From positions 1 to 40,178 of the forward strand of contig JBBQTU010000008.1 of assembly GCA_038213005.1 (NCBI GenBank): a stretch of 40,178 bases of DNA, written 5' to 3'. The stretch is from JBBQTU01 sp038213005. Lineage in GTDB: Bacteria > Planctomycetota > Phycisphaerae > Tepidisphaerales > Tepidisphaeraceae. A program made the position numbers and the translations under genes. Positions 8,760 through 17,511 of this stretch are shown in pieces (position 1 is the first letter of the stretch; every line of letters starts with the position of its first letter). The notes beneath the pieces are model-generated. The model made no database searches, was not told the origin of the DNA, and saw nothing but the letters and a program-made list of their open reading frames with translations.

Positions 8760-8787
8760 TTGCTTTTCCGCACCCGGCGCATACCCT
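8760..8787 (+). promoter_or_regulatory. Possible promoter for nuoA
   Basis: TTGCTT (8760-8765), a 16-nt spacer, then TACCCT (8782-8787), which ends 11 nt before ATG 8799. The match is weak, but it fits the close -10-to-start spacing seen at other genes here. Confidence 0.3.
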
Positions 8788-8798
8788 TCCCCTCTCTT

Positions 8799-9206
8799 AT
8801 GGAAGCGATGTTGTCCATCACCTTGTTTGCACTGGTCGGCGTGAGTTTCGTGCTGGCCCCTCTGATGATCGGCCACTTTATTCGGCCGAAGCTCCCCAAC
8901 GCCGTCAAGTTCGACATCTACGAGTGCGGCGAGCCGGCCGTTGGCCCAAGCTGGGTCCAGTTTGACCTTCGTTTCTACATCATCGCACTGGTCTACCTGG
9001 TTTTCGATGTCGAGGTGGCGCTCTTCTATCCGTGGGCCGTCACCTACGGCAACCACCCCGAGTTCCGCCCGGCCGCTCTGGTCGACCTGCTCTTCTTCTT
9101 CGGCATCCTGATGGTCGGCTTCGCCTATCTCTGGCGTTTCGGCTACCTCGACTGGGTCCGCTCGGCCGCCACCACCACCCTGGCCCGCCGCGCCCAGAAG
9201 CCCTGA
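8799..9206 (+). CDS. nuoA: NADH-quinone oxidoreductase subunit A
   Basis: NuoA is a small membrane subunit of respiratory complex I, next to the quinone-binding region. The 135 residues give three membrane helices (about 5-26, 62-84 and 94-115). The family core is intact: YECGEPAVGPSWVQFDLRFY and IIALVYLVFDVEVALFYPWA, including the loop cysteine and the acidic pair in helix 2. ATG 8799 is preferred; ATG 8808 would remove three residues. Neither has a clear ribosome-binding site. Oddly, no nuoB or other complex I gene follows: the next gene is a beta-mannosidase. Upstream is the integrase/IS91 scar, and the frame happens to be open through it, so a longer product should not be called. Confidence 0.93.
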   Translation: MEAMLSITLFALVGVSFVLAPLMIGHFIRPKLPNAVKFDIYECGEPAVGPSWVQFDLRFYIIALVYLVFDVEVALFYPWAVTYGNHPEFRPAALVDLLFFFGILMVGFAYLWRFGYLDWVRSAATTTLARRAQKP

Positions 9207-9321
9207 GCGGCAGCCACTGCTGATGGAACTCGCTTGAGCTCCCGCAGCCCGTCAACCGTTCGCCGCCCCTCTGGTTCCCTTCACCTTTGGTCCGTGGGGA
9301 CGCCAAAACCTGCGGAGGTTA

Positions 9322-9347
9322 TTTACGGCATCTACTGATGCTGTAAA
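9322..9347. promoter_or_regulatory. Operator-like palindrome upstream of beta-mannosidase
   Basis: TTTACGGCAT-CTACTG-ATGCTGTAAA is an inverted repeat with 10-nt arms (9 of 10 matched) that ends 10 nt before ATG 9358. Its overlap with TGTAAACT (9342-9349), a possible -10 element, would suit a repressor site. The regulator is not identified. Confidence 0.45.
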
Positions 9348-9357
9348 CTGGGCAGCC

Positions 9358-11841
9358 ATGCTCCACTCTCTCGATCTCGGCGGCACATGGAAAGCCCGGT
9401 GGACCGATACTCAACGCGGCCGCAGCGAATACGCTAACTGTGACCAGGTTGACCCGGTGCGCTACATCAACGCCGAGGTTCCCGGCGAGATTCATCTGGA
9501 CGTGATGCGCGAAGGCTGGATCGGCGACGTCTATCGCGACATGAATGTGCTCAATGCACGCTGGATTGAAGAGCAGATATGGAGTTTCCGCCGCGAGTTT
9601 GAAGTACCGGCCGAGGCGCTCCAACAGCACGCATGGCTGCATTTTGACCGCCTGGATCTGACGGCCACGATCATCCTGAATGGCCAGGAGGTCGGGAAGC
9701 ACAACAACACGTTCTACCCCTGCCGGCTGAACGTGACGGGCAAGCTGCGTCCGGGAAAGAATGTCCTGACCGTCCATGTCGAAAGCGGCCTGTACGGCGC
9801 AACCGACAAGTCCACCGACGGCTACGAGACGAGTCTCTGGGGAAAAATCACCAAGCGCGTCTGGCTGCGGAAGCCGCAGTGCCAGGTGAGCTGGGACTGG
9901 TCGCCTCGCCTGATGAATCTCGGGATCACCGGGCCCGTGTCGCTGGAATGGTCGCCCGACTCGATCCGGGTCGATCAGCTTGTGCCGCTGGTGACCGTCG
10001 ACAACTCGCTGTCCGAAGGCACCGTTCGCGCCCGGGTCTTTGTCGAGGGCATGGGCAAAGAGGAGATCCCCGCGACGCTGTCGGCCCAGCTCGATGGCAC
10101 GGGCATCTCCGCGTCCGCAGAGATCAAAGTCCAGCCGGGCCTGAAGAGTTACGAGGTCACGCTGAAAGTGCCCGGCCCCAGGCTCTGGTGGCCGGCCGGC
10201 CACGGCGATCAGCCGCTTTACACGCTGAATATCCGCGTCGACGCCGCCGGACAACGCGTGGGAGAAAAGAGTTCGCAGATCGGCTTCCGCCACGTGCGCA
10301 TCAACCAGGATGCCCACCCGGAGACCGGCCGATACTTCATGATCGAGATCAACCACAAGCGGATCTTCGTGAAGGGCGGCAACTTCGTCCCGGCCGACAT
10401 GATCGTCGCCCGCCTGGATCGCGAGCATTACGAGCGACTGATCGACCTGGGCCTCGAAGCCAACTTCAACATGCTCCGCGTCTGGGGTGGCGGGCTTTAT
10501 GAGAGCGACGACTTCTACGAACTGTGCGACCGCAAGGGCATCCTCGTCTGGCAGGAGTTCATCTTCGCCTGCGGCAAGTATCCCGTCACCGATCAGACGT
10601 TCCACGACGATGTGAAACTGGAAGCCCGCTACAACATCCGCCGCCTGGCCACCCACGCGAGTCTGGTCGTCTGGTGCGGCAACAACGAGATGGAAATGGG
10701 TGCCTGGTCGTGGGGCTACGACAAGGGCACGGTGCTGCCGGACTACTCGATGTTCCACCTCACGCTTCCGCGGCTGATGGCCGAGGAAGACCCCACTCGC
10801 TTCTACTGGCCCAGTTCACCGTCCAGCCCCGATCATGGCGATCCCAATAGTGACACCGTCGGCGATCAGCACCCGTGGTCGCTGGGCTTCCACGACAACG
10901 ACTTTCGCAAGTACCGCCAGATGGTCTGCCGTTTCCCCAACGAAGGCGGCTCGCTCGGGCCAAACTCGCTGCCCACGATGATGGCCTGCCTGCCCGAGGG
11001 AATGCAGCACGTCCAGTCGTTCGCGTGGCAGGTGCACGACAACTCGGTCGATTCATGGGCCGAGCCGAGCCCCGTCGATCAGATCCTCGACCTCCACCTC
11101 GGCAAGGACATCCGCAAGATGTCCATCGAGCAATACGCCTACTGGGGCGGTCTGGTGCATGGCGAAGCCCTGCGCGAATACTGCGACAACTTCCGCCGCC
11201 GCATGTTCAGCAGTTCCTGCGCGATCTTCTGGATGTATAACGACACTTGGCCCTGCACGCGATCGTGGACGATCGTCGACTACTACCTCCGCCGCACCCC
11301 GGCCTTCCATCCGGTGCGCCGGGCGATGCAGCCGGTGCACCTGGTAGTGACTTGTGAGAGCGGTCAGGTGACCGTTTGGGGCATCAACGAGACCCGCGAC
11401 GCGATCATTGCCGATCTGCGCTACGGAATCGTCAGCCTCGCCGGCGACTATCCGATGGATCTGTCGGCCAAGGTCGTGCTCCCGCCCAACGCCAGCACTC
11501 GCCTGGCGAGTTTCGCGGAGGACCAGTGGAAGGATCCCAAGTCGTCGCTGGCGTTCGCGAGCCTCAGCCGCGAAGGCCAACTGCTGGCCCGCAATCGCCT
11601 GTTCCAGCCGCTGTTCAAGGAGATGCATTGGCCGGCGGCGCACGTGACAGTCGAACTGAAGGACGGCCGGGCGATCTTCACCAGCCGCAGCTTTGCATGG
11701 GGCGTGTGCATTGACCTCAGCGGCGAGTCGGCGCTGGCCGACAACTTTTTTGATGTCTATCCCGGCGTGGCTTACTCGATCCCCTGGACAGGTTCACAGG
11801 CCCCGAGAATTCTCGCGGTCGGTAATCTCTCCGCGGCGTGA
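9358..11841 (+). CDS. Beta-mannosidase, glycoside hydrolase family 2
   Basis: An 827-residue GH2 enzyme expected to release mannose from the non-reducing end of beta-mannosides. In order: an N-terminal sugar-binding/jelly-roll domain (~1-200), an immunoglobulin-like domain (~205-310), a TIM barrel (~315-640) and a C-terminal beta domain. The acid/base is E444 in VVWCGNNEMEMG. The nucleophile is predicted as E529 in CRFPNEGGSLGPNS, at the place of the usual SEFG motif, so serine and phenylalanine there are replaced. The sequence starts directly at LHSLDLGGTWKAR with no signal peptide, suggesting a cytosolic enzyme acting on imported oligosaccharides. No Shine-Dalgarno sequence precedes the ATG; an operator-like palindrome does. 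A related GH2 specificity (e.g. exo-glucosaminidase) is less likely. Confidence 0.88.
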   Translation: MLHSLDLGGTWKARWTDTQRGRSEYANCDQVDPVRYINAEVPGEIHLDVMREGWIGDVYRDMNVLNARWIEEQIWSFRREFEVPAEALQQHAWLHFDRLDLTATIILNGQEVGKHNNTFYPCRLNVTGKLRPGKNVLTVHVESGLYGATDKSTDGYETSLWGKITKRVWLRKPQCQVSWDWSPRLMNLGITGPVSLEWSPDSIRVDQLVPLVTVDNSLSEGTVRARVFVEGMGKEEIPATLSAQLDGTGISASAEIKVQPGLKSYEVTLKVPGPRLWWPAGHGDQPLYTLNIRVDAAGQRVGEKSSQIGFRHVRINQDAHPETGRYFMIEINHKRIFVKGGNFVPADMIVARLDREHYERLIDLGLEANFNMLRVWGGGLYESDDFYELCDRKGILVWQEFIFACGKYPVTDQTFHDDVKLEARYNIRRLATHASLVVWCGNNEMEMGAWSWGYDKGTVLPDYSMFHLTLPRLMAEEDPTRFYWPSSPSSPDHGDPNSDTVGDQHPWSLGFHDNDFRKYRQMVCRFPNEGGSLGPNSLPTMMACLPEGMQHVQSFAWQVHDNSVDSWAEPSPVDQILDLHLGKDIRKMSIEQYAYWGGLVHGEALREYCDNFRRRMFSSSCAIFWMYNDTWPCTRSWTIVDYYLRRTPAFHPVRRAMQPVHLVVTCESGQVTVWGINETRDAIIADLRYGIVSLAGDYPMDLSAKVVLPPNASTRLASFAEDQWKDPKSSLAFASLSREGQLLARNRLFQPLFKEMHWPAAHVTVELKDGRAIFTSRSFAWGVCIDLSGESALADNFFDVYPGVAYSIPWTGSQAPRILAVGNLSAA

Positions 11842-11949
11842 GGGTCTGCGGTCTCTATCAGATAGCGTTACGCCTAGATATATCGCGCGGCCCCTTTCAT
11901 CTTCGCCCTGCGGGCGGTTATTATCTGCCGCGAGAGGAAGCGAGAACTT

Positions 11950-13341
11950 ATGGCCAACCGCACCCTACTCACGATCATCCTCGGTCTGGCTCTGTGCGCT
12001 GGCGCGTCGGCCGACCTGGCCGGCGTCCCGGCGACCCAGCCGGCGCGTCGCGCGATCCCGGCGACGGCGGAATTGCGGCAGGCGCAAGTTGCCATCGCGG
12101 AGATCTGCGGCCCTCGGCTGCAGGATCGTTCTGCCGAGGCCCGCAGCCGCCTGGCCGAGGATTTGCTGTCCAAGGCTCAGGCTAATCCTGACGATGCCGC
12201 TGCTTGCTACAGCCTTCTGGAACAAGCGCGTCAACTCGCCATCGGTGCCGCCGACGGGCGCACGGCCTTGCGTGCCGGCGACAGGATATCGTCGCTGTTC
12301 GACGCCGACGCCCTGGATCTGCAGCGGGCCACGCTGCATCAACTCGATGCCGTCGGATGCGCAGCGACGCTGGTGGCGCATCGCTGCGCCCGAGCATCCA
12401 TGGCGGCGATTGACCAGGATCGCCCAGAGGTCGCCATCGCGCTGGCCCGCATCGGCGTCCGTGCCGCACAACGCTCTCGCGACGCCGAGTTGATGGCCCA
12501 GGCGGCCGACGTGCTGCGTGATGCCGAGTTGGCCCAGCAGTGGATGCAATCCTTCGTGGCGACCGCGCCGGCGAGCACGCGGGCGTCGACCAGGCCCGTC
12601 GTGTCGCCGCAGGGACGATATCTGCTGTTTTACCGCCAGGAGCTAGACGCCGCTGCCGCCGCGTTTGCCGCCAGTGCCGACCCACTGGGCGGCCTGGTGA
12701 GGCAAGAAACCGAGGCTGGCGGCGACACGAGCGGTCTGCTCGAGGTGGCGCATGACTGGTGGAAACTCGCGGGCCAGACGTCTGGCGTGCCTTCGTGGCG
12801 TGTCCGTCGCCACGCGGCCGGGCTCTATGCGCGTTGCCTGCCGGCGCTTTCCAGCCTGCAGCGTGATGTTGCCCGTAAACGGATCGAGGACGCCCGCATC
12901 GAGCAGCGGCAGCGCGAAGGCTTCGCGCCTGGCATCGTCTCGGACATTATCAAGGCGTCGGACAATCAGTCTGTGGCGCACAGCGTGGAGGCCGATGTTG
13001 TTCTGCCGGCCGATGATCTGCCCAGCAGCGCTTACATGATCCGCTGTCACGGATACATCGACGTCGCGACGGCGGGCAATTACGAGTTCAACCTGATCGC
13101 CGGCACCACGGCGAAGTTGGTTATAGACGGCCGGACGCTGGTGGACGATCCGTTGTATTATCGCAAGCGAGCGGGCGAACGCTTTTCACTGAAGCTTGAG
13201 CCGGGGCTGCACGAGTTGCTGATCGAAATTCGCATCAGCGGCGGCAAGCCCAAGCTCCAGCTTACGTGGCGGCCGGCCGGCGCTAAGGAACTGTCGCCCA
13301 TTCCCACGGCCGCCCTCTATCACGAGGCGGAAGACCGATGA
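11950..13341 (+). CDS. Secreted PA14-domain protein
   Basis: A 463-residue exported protein of unknown function. Residues 1-21 are a signal peptide (LLTIILGLALCAGASA). A long alanine-rich helical region (~35-230) may form TPR-like hairpins. Residues ~345-450 look like a PA14 beta-barrel, a carbohydrate-binding fold: YMIRCHGYIDVATAGNYEFN, KLVIDGRTLVDDP, RFSLKLEPGLHELLIEI and LQLTWRPAG. The start ATG 11950 follows a GAGAGGAAG stretch. Its stop overlaps the next start by 4 bp (ATGA), so the phosphoesterase is translationally coupled. It lies 108 bp after the beta-mannosidase, so a shared glycan-related role is possible but only inferred. Confidence 0.75.
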   Translation: MANRTLLTIILGLALCAGASADLAGVPATQPARRAIPATAELRQAQVAIAEICGPRLQDRSAEARSRLAEDLLSKAQANPDDAAACYSLLEQARQLAIGAADGRTALRAGDRISSLFDADALDLQRATLHQLDAVGCAATLVAHRCARASMAAIDQDRPEVAIALARIGVRAAQRSRDAELMAQAADVLRDAELAQQWMQSFVATAPASTRASTRPVVSPQGRYLLFYRQELDAAAAAFAASADPLGGLVRQETEAGGDTSGLLEVAHDWWKLAGQTSGVPSWRVRRHAAGLYARCLPALSSLQRDVARKRIEDARIEQRQREGFAPGIVSDIIKASDNQSVAHSVEADVVLPADDLPSSAYMIRCHGYIDVATAGNYEFNLIAGTTAKLVIDGRTLVDDPLYYRKRAGERFSLKLEPGLHELLIEIRISGGKPKLQLTWRPAGAKELSPIPTAALYHEAEDR

Positions 13342-13844
13342 AAATAGGGATCCTGTCCGACACTCACGGCCAGCAGGAGCGCACTGGCGTTGCCATCCAG
13401 TTGCTGCGTAAGGGCGGGGCGCAATACTACCTGCACTGCGGCGACGTCGGCGGGCACATGATCCTGGACCTGCTGGCCGGGCTGCCGGCCGCCTATGTCT
13501 GGGGCAACTGCGACTACTCGCGCAGCGAACTGGATCGATACGCCACGGCACTGGGCATCCGCTGCTGCGGGTCGATGGGCCGGCTGGAATTGGGCGGCAA
13601 GCAGGTTGTCTTCCTGCACGGCGACAATCCCCGCGACTTTGCCCGGCTATTCATGGAAGACAGTTGCCATTATGTCTGCTACGGACACACGCACGCGATG
13701 GAAGACCGCCGCGAAGGCCGTATGCACGTCATCAACCCTGGCGCCCTCTACCGCGTCGCCCGCAAGACGGTTGCCCTGCTGGATACCGACACGGACAAGG
13801 TGACGTTCCTGGACGTGACGATCCCTGCGGATCGTCATGCGTAA
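13338..13844 (+). CDS. YfcE/MJ0936-type metallophosphoesterase
   Basis: A 168-residue cytosolic calcineurin-like phosphodiesterase. All metal-binding blocks are present in order: GILSDTHG (DxH), HCGDVGG (GD), WGNCDYS (GNxD), FLHGDN, and CYGHTHAMED (GHxH). The length matches the YfcE family, members of which hydrolyse phosphodiesters such as bis-pNPP in vitro; the natural substrate here is unknown. The start overlaps the PA14 gene stop by 4 bp, indicating coupled translation. It ends 17 bp before convergent truD. Confidence 0.9.
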   Translation: MKIGILSDTHGQQERTGVAIQLLRKGGAQYYLHCGDVGGHMILDLLAGLPAAYVWGNCDYSRSELDRYATALGIRCCGSMGRLELGGKQVVFLHGDNPRDFARLFMEDSCHYVCYGHTHAMEDRREGRMHVINPGALYRVARKTVALLDTDTDKVTFLDVTIPADRHA

Positions 13845-13861
13845 CAGTCACCGCGTCCGGT

Positions 13862-15100
13862 TCACTCCACGCTTTCCACGTCGGTCTTGGTGATCTCACG
13901 GAGGGCCACGGTGGCGAAGGAGCCGGCCGGGAGGGTGAAGGCCACGGTGATGTGCTCGCCGAACTCGTCGACGCCGGAGGAGAGTTCAAAGTTCTCCAGC
14001 TTGATGCGCAGCGGACGGCGGGCGCCTTTGACCTTGTGCTTCCCGGCTTCGCGGAACTGTGCGGGCTCGAGTTGGTGCTCGGCCAGGACGGCTTTCTCCA
14101 GTTCGACCGGCGCGCCGTTGGGCTCGCTCATGCGGTAGCCGACCAGGGGGCCGGTGGGGCTGATCTCAAAGGCCTCGCAGCGCGGCGTCTCAGCGGCGAG
14201 ATCCTCGACCAGGAAGCAGGCGCCGTTGTCGTGTTTCCAGGCGAAATCACCGAGCTGGATCTTGTCGAAGCTGTCCATGCGGCGCGTGAGCACCTCGTTG
14301 AAGATACGGGACTGCAAGGCCGACACCCACAGCCGGCGGAGCGGCTCTTCGATCATGCGGACGGCGGCCGACGGTTTGTGGCTCTTCATCAGCCGGGCCA
14401 GGATGCGGCGTTCCATGCCGCAGCGGCGTGGCCATTCGTGCAGGGCCTTTTCATTGTCGTGGGCCTCGAAGTGCCGGCGGGCCTGGATGGTCTGGCCGTC
14501 ATCGTATTGCGAATCCGGGCTGCCCAGCAGGAGTTGCAGGACGGCCATGTTGTCGTCGCGGATCAGGGCCGCGCCGAGCTTGTCGTTGTTGTTACGCAGG
14601 CCGAAACGCTGCTCGCCGAAGAAGTTCGGCAGGCCGCGTTTGACCAGTACATCGGCGATGGCCTGCACGCGCAGGACATGGGCGGGATCGACCTCGCGGA
14701 TGCGGATGGCGAAGCGGTTGCCCTTCAGGTGGCCGATGCGAAGCTTGTTGTTGTGCAGGGCCGTTGACTGAATGGTGATATCAGGCAGCTTCAGGGATGC
14801 CACCTGATCCAGCGTGGCTCCCTGGATCGAGAGGACCTGCTGGGTGATGGCCCGAGCATCCTTCATGCCGGCATAGCCGATGTTCTGGCGCGGAATGTCC
14901 AGAGCCATGGCGATTCGGCGGACGGCATCGAACGTGCTGATGCCGACCTTCTGGATCTGGGCATACACATGCTCGCCCGACCCGCAGGGCTCGTAGAGGG
15001 GGAGTTCCTGAACGAAGAAGTCCTCGTTGCGAGCCTTGATCACGCCCCCCACGCCGGGGAGGCCTTCAGTTAGATACGGTAACGCCATGGGGGGGATCAT
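13862..15100 (-). CDS. truD: tRNA pseudouridine(13) synthase TruD
   Basis: TruD converts U13 of tRNA(Glu) and similar tRNAs to pseudouridine. The 412 residues exceed the E. coli enzyme (349). The catalytic aspartate is D81 in GYAGMKDARAITQQ, at the family position. NFFGEQRFG and HLKGNRFAI (which interrupts the PUS core with the TRUD domain) are intact, and the C-terminal DFAWKHDNGACFLVED block is the second half of the catalytic fold. Start candidates are ATG 15100 and ATG 15088 (MALPYLTEG); neither has a strong ribosome-binding site, and the shorter one looks closer to family N-termini. The gene is leftward and convergent with the phosphoesterase, and it appears to stand alone. Confidence 0.93.
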   Translation of the reverse strand: MIPPMALPYLTEGLPGVGGVIKARNEDFFVQELPLYEPCGSGEHVYAQIQKVGISTFDAVRRIAMALDIPRQNIGYAGMKDARAITQQVLSIQGATLDQVASLKLPDITIQSTALHNNKLRIGHLKGNRFAIRIREVDPAHVLRVQAIADVLVKRGLPNFFGEQRFGLRNNNDKLGAALIRDDNMAVLQLLLGSPDSQYDDGQTIQARRHFEAHDNEKALHEWPRRCGMERRILARLMKSHKPSAAVRMIEEPLRRLWVSALQSRIFNEVLTRRMDSFDKIQLGDFAWKHDNGACFLVEDLAAETPRCEAFEISPTGPLVGYRMSEPNGAPVELEKAVLAEHQLEPAQFREAGKHKVKGARRPLRIKLENFELSSGVDEFGEHITVAFTLPAGSFATVALREITKTDVESVE

Positions 15101-15116
15101 ACAGGAACAGAGGCAA

Positions 15117-15140
15117 AAACGCAGAACATGGAACGTAACA
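15117..15140. repeat. AACGTA-type word repeat upstream of truD
   Basis: CGCAGAACATGGAACGTAAC resembles the ACGTTCTACG words (read on the other strand) at 32135-32154 and 38064-38085. The rest of the 177-bp truD-aquaporin gap shows nothing I can name. Confidence 0.4.
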
Positions 15141-15277
15141 GGCCCAAGAGCACGTGGCGGACGGATGGTTGGGAGGAGTCACACGACCCGCGAATAGCGA
15201 TGGGTGGGGGCGGGACGACCGGGCAGAGGCAGCGCAGGGTCTGGATCGTGGCGGAGATGCCGTTGTCAAGGGTTGAG

Positions 15278-16123
15278 TCACTTTCCGCAGCAGGTTTTGT
15301 CGGTTGCCGGGGTTGTGCCGCAATCGCAGCCGTTGGTCTGGCTGGCCATTGCGGGGGAGAGTATTCGAACGAAGAAGATCGCGGCCAGGGCGCCGCCCAG
15401 CAGGGGGGACAGGACGTATACATGAAAGAACCCGCCAACGTGGTCGGGGAAGGCGGCATCCTGCCATCCCATGGTCCAGGCGACGAGGCGCGGGCCCAGG
15501 TCGCGGGCGGGATTCAGGCCGGCCTGGGTGAGGGGAGCCAGCAGGCAGATGATCGAGGTGACGGTCAGACCGATGAAGACGGGGGCCAGGGCGTTGTCGG
15601 GGCGGCCGACGTTGCAGCCTTCGGTGAGGGCGAAAATCATGAGGACCAGCAGGAACGTGCCCAGTGCTTCGGCGGCCATGGCCAGGGGAAGAGAGACCAC
15701 CGCGATGCCGCCGGGAGGCTGGTAGTACTCGCCGAACATCAGGGCCGTTTGCACGGATTGTGGCGTGCCGCGGACGATCTGGTGGGCGTGTTCGTAGGCG
15801 GCGATGGACGGGGCGAACAGCAGGTACAAGGTCAGCCCGGCGACTACGGCGCCGGCGAATTGGGAGAACACGTAGACAGGCAGCTTTCGCCAGCGCATCC
15901 GCCCGCTTAACACCATGGCCAGGGTGACGGCGGGATTGAGGTGGGCACAGGAGAGATGCCGCGTGAGGTAGATGGCGAGCATGACGCCGATGCCCCACGC
16001 AAGCGCCACCTGCATCAGGCCCTGGTGGGCGCCAAACAGCACCGAGACGGCGACCGACCCGCAGCCGAAGAGCACGAGCATGAACGTGCCCAGAGTCTCG
16101 CCCAAAAACTCTTTGGAGAGCAT
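15278..16123 (-). CDS. Aquaglyceroporin (MIP family) with Cys-rich tail
   Basis: A 281-residue channel of the major intrinsic protein family with six predicted membrane helices and two half-helices. Both NPA boxes are present: HLNPAVT (N63-A65) and GLNPARDLGPR. The aspartate after the second NPA (NPARD) is the GlpF-type mark for glycerol and small solutes. The C-terminus is unusual: the last ~18 residues read NGCDCGTTPATDKTCCGK, with four cysteines suited to metal or metalloid binding. The start ATG overlaps the PadR stop by one base (TGATG), so the two are an operon with coupled translation. Substrate could be glycerol, or an uncharged metalloid acid such as As(OH)3; the cysteines favour looking at the latter, but this is inference. 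Confidence 0.9.
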   Translation of the reverse strand: MLSKEFLGETLGTFMLVLFGCGSVAVSVLFGAHQGLMQVALAWGIGVMLAIYLTRHLSCAHLNPAVTLAMVLSGRMRWRKLPVYVFSQFAGAVVAGLTLYLLFAPSIAAYEHAHQIVRGTPQSVQTALMFGEYYQPPGGIAVVSLPLAMAAEALGTFLLVLMIFALTEGCNVGRPDNALAPVFIGLTVTSIICLLAPLTQAGLNPARDLGPRLVAWTMGWQDAAFPDHVGGFFHVYVLSPLLGGALAAIFFVRILSPAMASQTNGCDCGTTPATDKTCCGK

Positions 16124-16527
16124 CAGGCGGTCCTCCCTGCAGTTCGCTTAACAGTCGATCGTCGGGGGCGGGTAGCCTGTGTGATGGTGGTGAGCAGATC
16201 GGCAATAGAGTCGTGGTAGTGCTGGAGCGTCTGAGCCCAGCGGGTGAGGCAGGTGCGGCCGGAAGCGGTGAGGGCGAAAGATCGCTTGGCGGGGCGGTTA
16301 TCGGCCGACTGCAGTGTGGAATTTACCAGTCCCTCCCGTTCCATTGCCTTGAGGAGGCGGTAGACGCCGGTGGGATCGGGACTCTGGCCGCAGAACATCG
16401 GCATGGCCGCGAGGCGCTGGACGACCAGGTAGCCGTGAAGCGGCTCCCGGGCGAGGATGGCCATGACGGCAGGTTGAAGGAGGCGGGCGAGGGTCTTACC
16501 CGAGCAGGGACAGTCGTGGTGGTCCAT
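16123..16527 (-). CDS. PadR-family transcriptional regulator with N-terminal CPC motif
   Basis: A 134-residue winged-helix repressor of the PadR type: LARLLQPAVMAILAREPLHG (helix 1), DPTGVYRLLKAMEREGLV (recognition helix and wing), RPAKRSFALTASG, and a C-terminal dimer helix. The N-terminus MDHHDCPCSGKTL carries two histidines and C6/C8. With C46 (MFCGQS) and C93 it could form a metal or redox sensor, as inferred from residue content only. The start is ATG 16527, behind GGAGG at 10 nt; a frame beginning at 16587 has no such site. It runs directly into the aquaglyceroporin gene, which is its obvious regulatory target together with itself. Confidence 0.88.
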   Translation of the reverse strand: MDHHDCPCSGKTLARLLQPAVMAILAREPLHGYLVVQRLAAMPMFCGQSPDPTGVYRLLKAMEREGLVNSTLQSADNRPAKRSFALTASGRTCLTRWAQTLQHYHDSIADLLTTITQATRPRRSTVKRTAGRTA

Positions 16528-16740
16528 TACTAGACGTCCTCCAGTATATGACGTGCCCTTTGTATCCGTGGCGTGCTGGACCGTCAAGGGACTGCGCCCA
16601 CGGTCGGCAGGGTGGCTTGGGTTTAGGCTCAGGGTGGCTCAGTGGGCTCAAGGCAGGTGCACTCGGCCCTGATGGGCTTGCGTGTCGAGGGCGTGGGTGG
16701 CGAGTGTGCCGCCGTCAGAATGGAGTTGCCTGAGGGACTG

Positions 16741-16807
16741 CCAAAAAGAGCAAAACCCTCTTTCCATGTCCACCGTTGCCGGCAGGCCGGAGGAGGGTTT
16801 TGCCTCT
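16741..16807 (-). terminator. Intrinsic terminator of the KGG gene
   Basis: A long inverted repeat (left arm 16747-16760, right arm 16793-16807, GAGGGTTTTGC/GCAAAACCCTC) is followed on the minus strand by CTTTTTGG. It lies 20 bp past the KGG-gene stop. The rest of the 300-bp gap upstream of padR shows nothing else. Confidence 0.8.
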
Positions 16808-16827
16808 CTCTGGAGGTCTAACGTAAA

Positions 16828-17160
16828 TCAGCTTGCGCCGAACCCGGGCGTCTGGCCTTGCGAGGGCGCATCGGGCGAGGGCGTGTGGCCGCTCTGTTCG
16901 CCGGGCTGGGACGTCGTTCCCGCTCGGGCTGCGCGGCGCGCTGCGGAGATCAGTCCGCCGCGCCGGCCGATTTCGGCCATTCGGCCACGATCGGAGGAGA
17001 CGCGTTCGCCACCTTTGCGACCCGCGTCACGGGCCTCGTCGGCCGTGAACTCGTGAGCGGTGCCCTTCATGTGAGCGGCACGACCACCCTTCCGGGCGAT
17101 CTCTCGCTGCTTGTCGGTATTCATCGATGCAAATCCGCGATTTTGAGTGCCAGAAGCCAT
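16828..17160 (-). CDS. KGG-repeat stress-type protein
   Basis: A 110-residue soluble protein with repeated lysine/arginine-glycine-glycine motifs: REIARKGGRAAH, DAGRKGGERV and AEIGRRGGLISAA. This matches the KGG family (con-10/general stress proteins such as B. subtilis GsiB), whose members are hydrophilic and induced by stress; the molecular role is unclear. The last ~35 residues are a disordered tail (TSQPGEQSGHTPSPDAPSQG). ATG 17160 follows AAAGGG; an upstream in-frame start at 17199 is less likely. A strong terminator closes the unit, so it is monocistronic. Confidence 0.82.
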   Translation of the reverse strand: MASGTQNRGFASMNTDKQREIARKGGRAAHMKGTAHEFTADEARDAGRKGGERVSSDRGRMAEIGRRGGLISAARRAARAGTTSQPGEQSGHTPSPDAPSQGQTPGFGAS

Positions 17161-17511
17161 AACACACCCTTTCTCGTCAACTTCCCCCTTGAGGGACACC
17201 AGTCAAAAATCATACACCGCAGTTTTGCACCCTCCCTGCCCAGCCCCGCACATCGGAGGTCGCACTGCAGTAACACTCCCTGTCGAGGTTGCAATAGATG
17301 TGCCACTGTCGCGCCCGATACCTTCGCAGGGCAAGAAAGCCCGCTTCACCCCCGGTGCACCCATCGCCCAGCCAGCACAACCACCGCAATTGCAGCACCT
17401 TACCGTTCACGGCGCACCTTGCATCTTTTCGGGCTTCGGCACTGCTACGTTGCCGCAACGACGCAGGACCGCGACAAAACGCACTCACCAGCCTGCCAGG
17501 ATGGACCTGCC
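17161..17511. other. Intergenic gap between KGG and STAS genes
   Basis: 351 bp in which I see no credible gene, RNA or repeat. It must hold the promoter of the KGG gene (leftward), but no good -35/-10 pair stands out. Confidence 0.4.

Noticed and set aside
8208..9206. 332-codon frame joining the integrase remnant to nuoA
   Set aside because: The middle (about 8300-8790) has no protein-like sequence in this frame; the joined frame is accidental. nuoA starts at 8799.
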